A stretch of DNA of 64,000 nt, taken from positions 23,348,908 through 23,412,907 of the forward strand of contig CM046341.1 of the NCBI GenBank assembly GCA_025403435.1, read 5' to 3'. Below the pieces are notes generated by a model. The model had not been told where the DNA came from. It searched no databases and saw only the letters and a list, made by a program, of their open reading frames with translations. Both the position numbers and the translations under genes were made by a program. Every line of letters starts with the position of its first letter. Within the stretch, counting starts at the first letter, position 1. This DNA comes from Artocarpus heterophyllus (taxonomy: Eukaryota; Streptophyta; Magnoliopsida; Rosales; Moraceae). Below, in pieces: positions 59,404 through 64,000 of this stretch.

Positions 59404-62400
59404 CTAAGTGAGTAAATATGACAAATCTCGCATCCCCATAGCTTCCACATGCCTCTCGAAAACTCTCCTAGTAAGTGTCTTCGTAAATTGATCAGCTAAA
59501 TTATCCTCTGACGTGATCTTGCACACCGTGACATGCCCGCCCTCAACAAAGTCCTTTATCACATGATACTTCCAATCAATGTGCTTACTCTTCTTGTGAA
59601 ATCTTGGTTCCTTAGCATTAGCTACCGCCGCACTGTTATCATATTATAGTGATACCGCTTTATCTATACCAGGAACTACCTAAAGATCCCCAAGGAAATT
59701 GCAGAGCCACAGTGCTTCTTTCGAAGCATCACTAGCTACCACATACTCAGCCTCCATCGTTGAATCTGAAGTGCAATCTTGCTTAACACTTCTCCAACTG
59801 ATGGCACCGTCGCCTAGAGTAAACACAAAACCTAAAGTCAATTTCCTAGAATCCAGACAGGATTGAAAATTTGAGTTAGTATATCCTAGAGGAGTCAGGT
59901 CCTCACCCGAATATACAAGCATATACCCTCGAGTCCTTCTCAAGTACTTGAAAATATGCTTTATCGCAACCCAATGGTTCGGTCCTGGATCCGCCTGAAA
60001 TCGACTTACAATCCCAACCACATAACTAATATCCGGTCGTGTGCAAAGCATGGCATACATGAGACTACCTACTGCCGAAGCATAAGACACCTTCTTCATG
60101 TATTCTCTTTCTTCATAAGACTTTGGAGAGTCTTTCTTAGAAAGAGTAATTCCAGATCTAGATGGTTTCCCACCTTTCTTAGAATCCTACATTGCAAACC
60201 TCTTAAGAATTTTATCTATGTAGCCGGCCTGGGACAAAGCTATCATTTTGTTCTTCCTATCCCAAAAGATGTGGATACCGAGAATAAAATTAGCCTCTCC
60301 TAAGTCCTTCATGTCAAACTGCTTGGTCAACCATAGTTTGACTGATGACAATGCCCCAACGTCATTGCCAATTAGCAAAATGTCATCTATATAGAGCAAT
60401 AGAAAAACCACATTCGCATCCTTAATGTGTTTGTAAACACATGGTTCATCCATATTTTGTGATAACCCATAAGTCTTGATCACCTGATCAAATCTTATGT
60501 TCCAAGAATGAGAAGCCTACTTAAGTCTATAAATTGACTTCAGCAGCTTATAAACCTTACCCTTTTGACCCGTGACCTTGAACCCGTCTGGTTGTTACAT
60601 ATAAATGGACTCATCAAGATAGCCATTCAAAAAAGTCGTCTTGACATCCATCTGTCAAATCTCGTAGTCGAGAGCGGCAGCTATGGAGAAGAGAATCTGG
60701 ATGGACTTAAGCATGGCTACAGGTGAAAAGGTTTCCTCATAATCGATTACTTCTTTTTGCAGATAACCCTTAGCTACCAGTCTAGCCTTAAAGATTTCAA
60801 CCGTTCCATCCACTCCTCTTTGCCTTTTGTAGATCCACTTACACCCTATGGGTTTTACCCCTCCGGGAAGATCCACAAGCTCCCAGACCTGATTAGTCTC
60901 CATAGACATTATCTCAATGTTCATGGCCTCTGTTTAGAGTTTTGAATCAACATCCTCCATAGCTTCTACGTAAGTATAAGGATCCCTGTCATGTTCATCC
61001 AGTTCAGCCAAGAAGACCTTCCCATTGAACATATACCTCTCAGGTTGACGCTCGATCCTCCCACTACACCGATCGGAATGGTTTCATTCAGAACCTCTGG
61101 ACTGATCGGATCACTCCTTAACTCCTCAAGCACCACTTTGCTTCGAGGTTTAAAGTCGTTCATGTAAGTCCCCTTAAGAAAAGTTACATTAGTTGAAACC
61201 ATGACTTTATTTTCCTTTTGGTTATAAAAATAACCCCCTTTAGTCCCTTTTGGATATCCTACAAACATGCAAACTTCTGAATGTGCTTCCAACTTATTCG
61301 GATCCTTAAACAAGACATGAGCCGGACATCCCCATATGCGAATATGGTTTAAGGATGTCTTCCTACCTATCCACAACTCGTGAGGAGTTTTAGGGACCGA
61401 TTTTGAAGGCACATTGTTCAAAAGATAACATGTGGTTTGTAGTGCATATCCCCAAAAGGATAAAGGCAATGATGAATAACTCATCATGGACCTAATCATG
61501 TCCAATAAAGTCCTATTTCTTCTCTTCACTACGCCATTCTGTTGCGGAGTGCTCGGCGCAGTCAAACGGGACAAAATCCCATTCTCTAATAAGTGTTCCA
61601 AGAACTTATCAGAAAGGTATTCCCTACCTCGATCTGATCGAAGTGCCTTTATGGGTTTGCCCAATTGCTTTTCCACTTCAGCCCGAAACTCCCTGAACTT
61701 GTCAAAAGTTTCGCTTTTGTGGTGCATGAGGTACACATACCCATATCTTGAGTAATCGTCATTAAAAGTGACAAAGTACTCATACCCTCCTCATGGCCGG
61801 ATGTTCATCAGTCCACAAACATCACTATGCACAAGTTCTAGAACCCCTTCGTCCCTATTGCCCTTGACCCGAATAGTCTTTTGGTCATTTTACCCTTTAA
61901 ACAAGATTCACATTGAGGTATAGATTCCACCTTTAAGTGACTTAAAGGTCCATCCTTTACCAACCTTTGAATCCTATTCAAGTTAATATAACCAAGGCGC
62001 AAATGCCAAAGATAAGTCTTATTCGAGTGAGAAGTTTTAAGTCTTTTAGAGTTATTATCATTCATCTCAGCATTAAGCAATAAGTTCATATTTGGTTTGA
62101 TAAAATATAGATTATTTTGCATCCATCCAGAACAGATAAAAGATTTGTTTTTACAAATCACCACTTTATCATTAAAAGAAACCAAGTAGGAGTCTTTAAA
62201 TAAACAAGCTACAGAAATTAAATTCCTTTTAAATTTAGGAACATAAAAACAATCTTGTAAAAATAAACTCCTATAATTATCAAAATAAAGATGGACGTCT
62301 CCCACTGCTTTCGCTGAGACCAAGGATCCATCGCTCATCCGAAGCGTGAAGTCCTCATGTAGCAGACTTCTCGTTTCTTTGAACCCCTACAGAGAAACAC

Positions 62401-63338
62401 AAACATGATTAGTTGCACTGGAATCTATGACCCAGATGTCACTAGATTCCTCAACCAAACAAGTTTCTAAATATAGAAGATCACACCTACCTCCTTTGGA
62501 AAGAAAGTCCTTGCAATGCTTCTTGATATACCCGACCTTTCCATAGAAGAAGCACTTAAGCTTCTTTGGGTTCTTCTTCTTCTTCTTCTTGCTCTTGGTA
62601 GTAGCAGGAATAGAAGACTTCCCATTTTTGGCCTGTTGCTTCTTTCCATTCCCAGAGTTAGGATTGGAACCAGAAGCAGCTACCATGTTGGCCTCACCAC
62701 CCGTAGGAGACTCCTTGATCAGTAGTTCAAACTCCTGTAACTATATCATCACTTCTGTTAAGGTCATATCTCGTCTATTGCTTAAATTAAAAGTAGCTCT
62801 AAACGGAATAAATTGCTTAGATAGAGCCTCAAAGACCATAGTTATCTGAGTTTCAGCATCGATGTGGGCTCCATTGATTTGAGCCTCAGCGAGGTAACCC
62901 ATGACTAACATCATGTGCTCCTTTACAGATGTCCCTGGCCTCTGTCTACAGTTTAAGAGTTTCTGAAGCGCCCCTTGCCGCTTTGTTATGGCTTGGCCTC
63001 CAAACATATCCTCAAGATTATCCAAGATCTGCTTTGCAGTCTCATAATCCTGATGTTGAGCTTGCAGCCTCATAATCCTGATGTTGAGCTTGCAACATGT
63101 TGTTCATGCTATCCATAACATAGCAGGGGGCCTGATCATTAGCATCTTTGCAGCGATCATACGCTTGGAATTGCTCATTACTTGAGTCTCCCGTAGGCTT
63201 GGGAGGACAAGGGGTTCTCAGTACATATTTTAGTTTCTCAAAGGACAGGACGATATCCAGGTTCCGTTTTCAATCGTTATAGTTCTCATCGGTTAATAGG
63301 TTTTTGTCAAGTATCGATAATAAAGCGTTTTTAGACAT
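59404..63338 (-). pseudogene. Element J gag-pol (nearly complete, broken)
   Basis: Minus-strand order: gag start at 63338; gag body LEDMFGGQAI (about 63010); zinc knuckle C-F-F-Y...Y...C near 62555-62513; protease DSSA near 62425 (Gly to Ser); integrase zinc region (LRLGYINLNRIQR...CESCLKGK, about 62010-61895); core LRSDRGREY (about 61640) and VVKRRNRT (61526, catalytic Glu to Lys). Tail [16 protein letters not shown] is at about 61240-61200. RT has [13 protein letters not shown] (about 60840), an intact YIDDILLIGND (60393-60361) and CTRPDISYVVG. RNase H has TMEAEYVVASDASKEA (about 59760). The stop is at 59404. A 28-bp tandem duplication shifts gag and a few single stops interrupt pol. Confidence 0.88.
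63037..63092 (-). repeat. 28-bp tandem duplication in element J gag
   Basis: Two head-to-tail copies of a unit containing CTCATAATCCTGATGTTGAG occur with period 28. The length is not a multiple of three, so gag is shifted out of frame. Other copies here have one unit. Confidence 0.88.
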
Positions 63339-64000
63339 TTTCAATCTACAATAAAGAATCATATACCAAATATAAGCAAACATATATAATAATAATTTAG
63401 TAAGATAACATAATCATATAAAAATCATACAAATGTGTTTATGTGTCAAAACCTTGAAAATATCACAACCTTACAACGATAATTCCCAACTCCGAATTCA
63501 ACAAGCTCCTAGGGGAGTCATGCCAAATTCAATCAGGAACACGGATCCCCTCCTAATTAATATATGTCATCCAGGACTCGTATGATCCAGCATATATTAA
63601 TAATCGTTTCTTTGGCCATTAATTTTATTAACAAAGCTCCTAGGGGAGGTTAATAATAAAATTAATGTGAGTGTATAACCATTATTTCAATATTTTATCC
63701 ATGATTTATAATCACCACCTAGGGGTGTGCAACCATAAATCATGCTAAAATACCTTATCCTCTTAGAGATCCAATATGTTACATGATAAAAATGCCTTCC
63801 TAGGGGTCGGGACCACCATGTTCTGCCTATGGACCAACGATGGAGGCCTTAGGTTCACTCTTCGAAAACCTTCTCCCACTCAATCTTTTGAAATCAAGGT
63901 TTTATTTTAAGAATATGCATAAACAATTTTAATATGAGTGGCACTCCCTATTCTATATGACATGTTATCAATATACATCGCAAATCATATTATAATGCAG
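63339..64000 (-). other. Element J 5' leader (to window edge)
   Basis: Untranslated sequence matches the B leader from about 14880 to 15526 in reverse, including the CCTAGGGGTG and GGTCCATAGGCAG-like blocks. It contains no gene. The primer site lies beyond the edge. Confidence 0.8.

Larger units (their letters stand above)
57430..64000 (-). mobile_element. Element J: Ty1/copia (Angela/Tork-like) retrotransposon, cut by the window edge
   Basis: The minus-strand 3' LTR (57430-59389), polypurine tract (AAGTGGGAGATT, 59390-59401), gag-pol (59404-63338) and most of the leader are in view. The 5' LTR lies to the right of the window. The left target copy should be CTATG (57425-57429). It is the best preserved copia copy and the best reference for the others. 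Confidence 0.87.

Overview
This is AT-rich nuclear DNA of a flowering plant, most likely a eudicot. About 87% of it is LTR retrotransposon sequence, both Ty1/copia (Angela/Tork-like) and Ty3/gypsy (one Athila-like), and only one short plausible host gene is visible. Nothing bacterial, viral or organellar was recognised, and the species cannot be named from the sequence.

Positions 1-8,100 are the non-LTR flank. They hold a foldback element (about 1.28-1.74 kb), a 73-codon conserved-looking small protein gene (2931-3152) behind a pyrimidine-rich leader, and a diverged inverted duplication (3.9-4.8 kb against 7.15-7.94 kb) around a 2.3-kb AT-rich spacer.

Positions 8,100-55,240 are a single old minus-strand copia element, called D here, torn apart by later insertions. 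Solo LTR C landed in the D RNase H. Copia A (8894-34723) landed in C. Copia B (11932-28608) landed in the A leader. Gypsy E (17483-25161) landed in the B integrase. Separately, Athila-like element F (38075-52717) landed in D and then received two more insertions, solo LTRs G (41588-43527) and H (48114-50996). I checked each junction by reading across it. Target-site duplications are exact for A (TAAAC), F (GTACC), G (GATAA) and H (TCATT). They are decayed but in register for B, C and E. The nest D>C>A>B>E is five levels deep.

Positions 55,241-57,429 look like a gypsy LTR remnant. From 57,430 to the right edge runs another minus-strand copia (J), which has its 3' LTR and gag-pol in the window but whose 5' LTR lies beyond it.

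All gag-pol regions are broken by stops, frameshifts or deletions. The most unusual signal is a GC-rich dyad motif, core GTTCGGC-AG-GCCGAAC, clustered in the U3 region and leaders of the copia elements and also, in two opposite orientations, in the LTR of the unrelated gypsy element E. Several copia copies also share the same replaced catalytic or zinc-binding residues.
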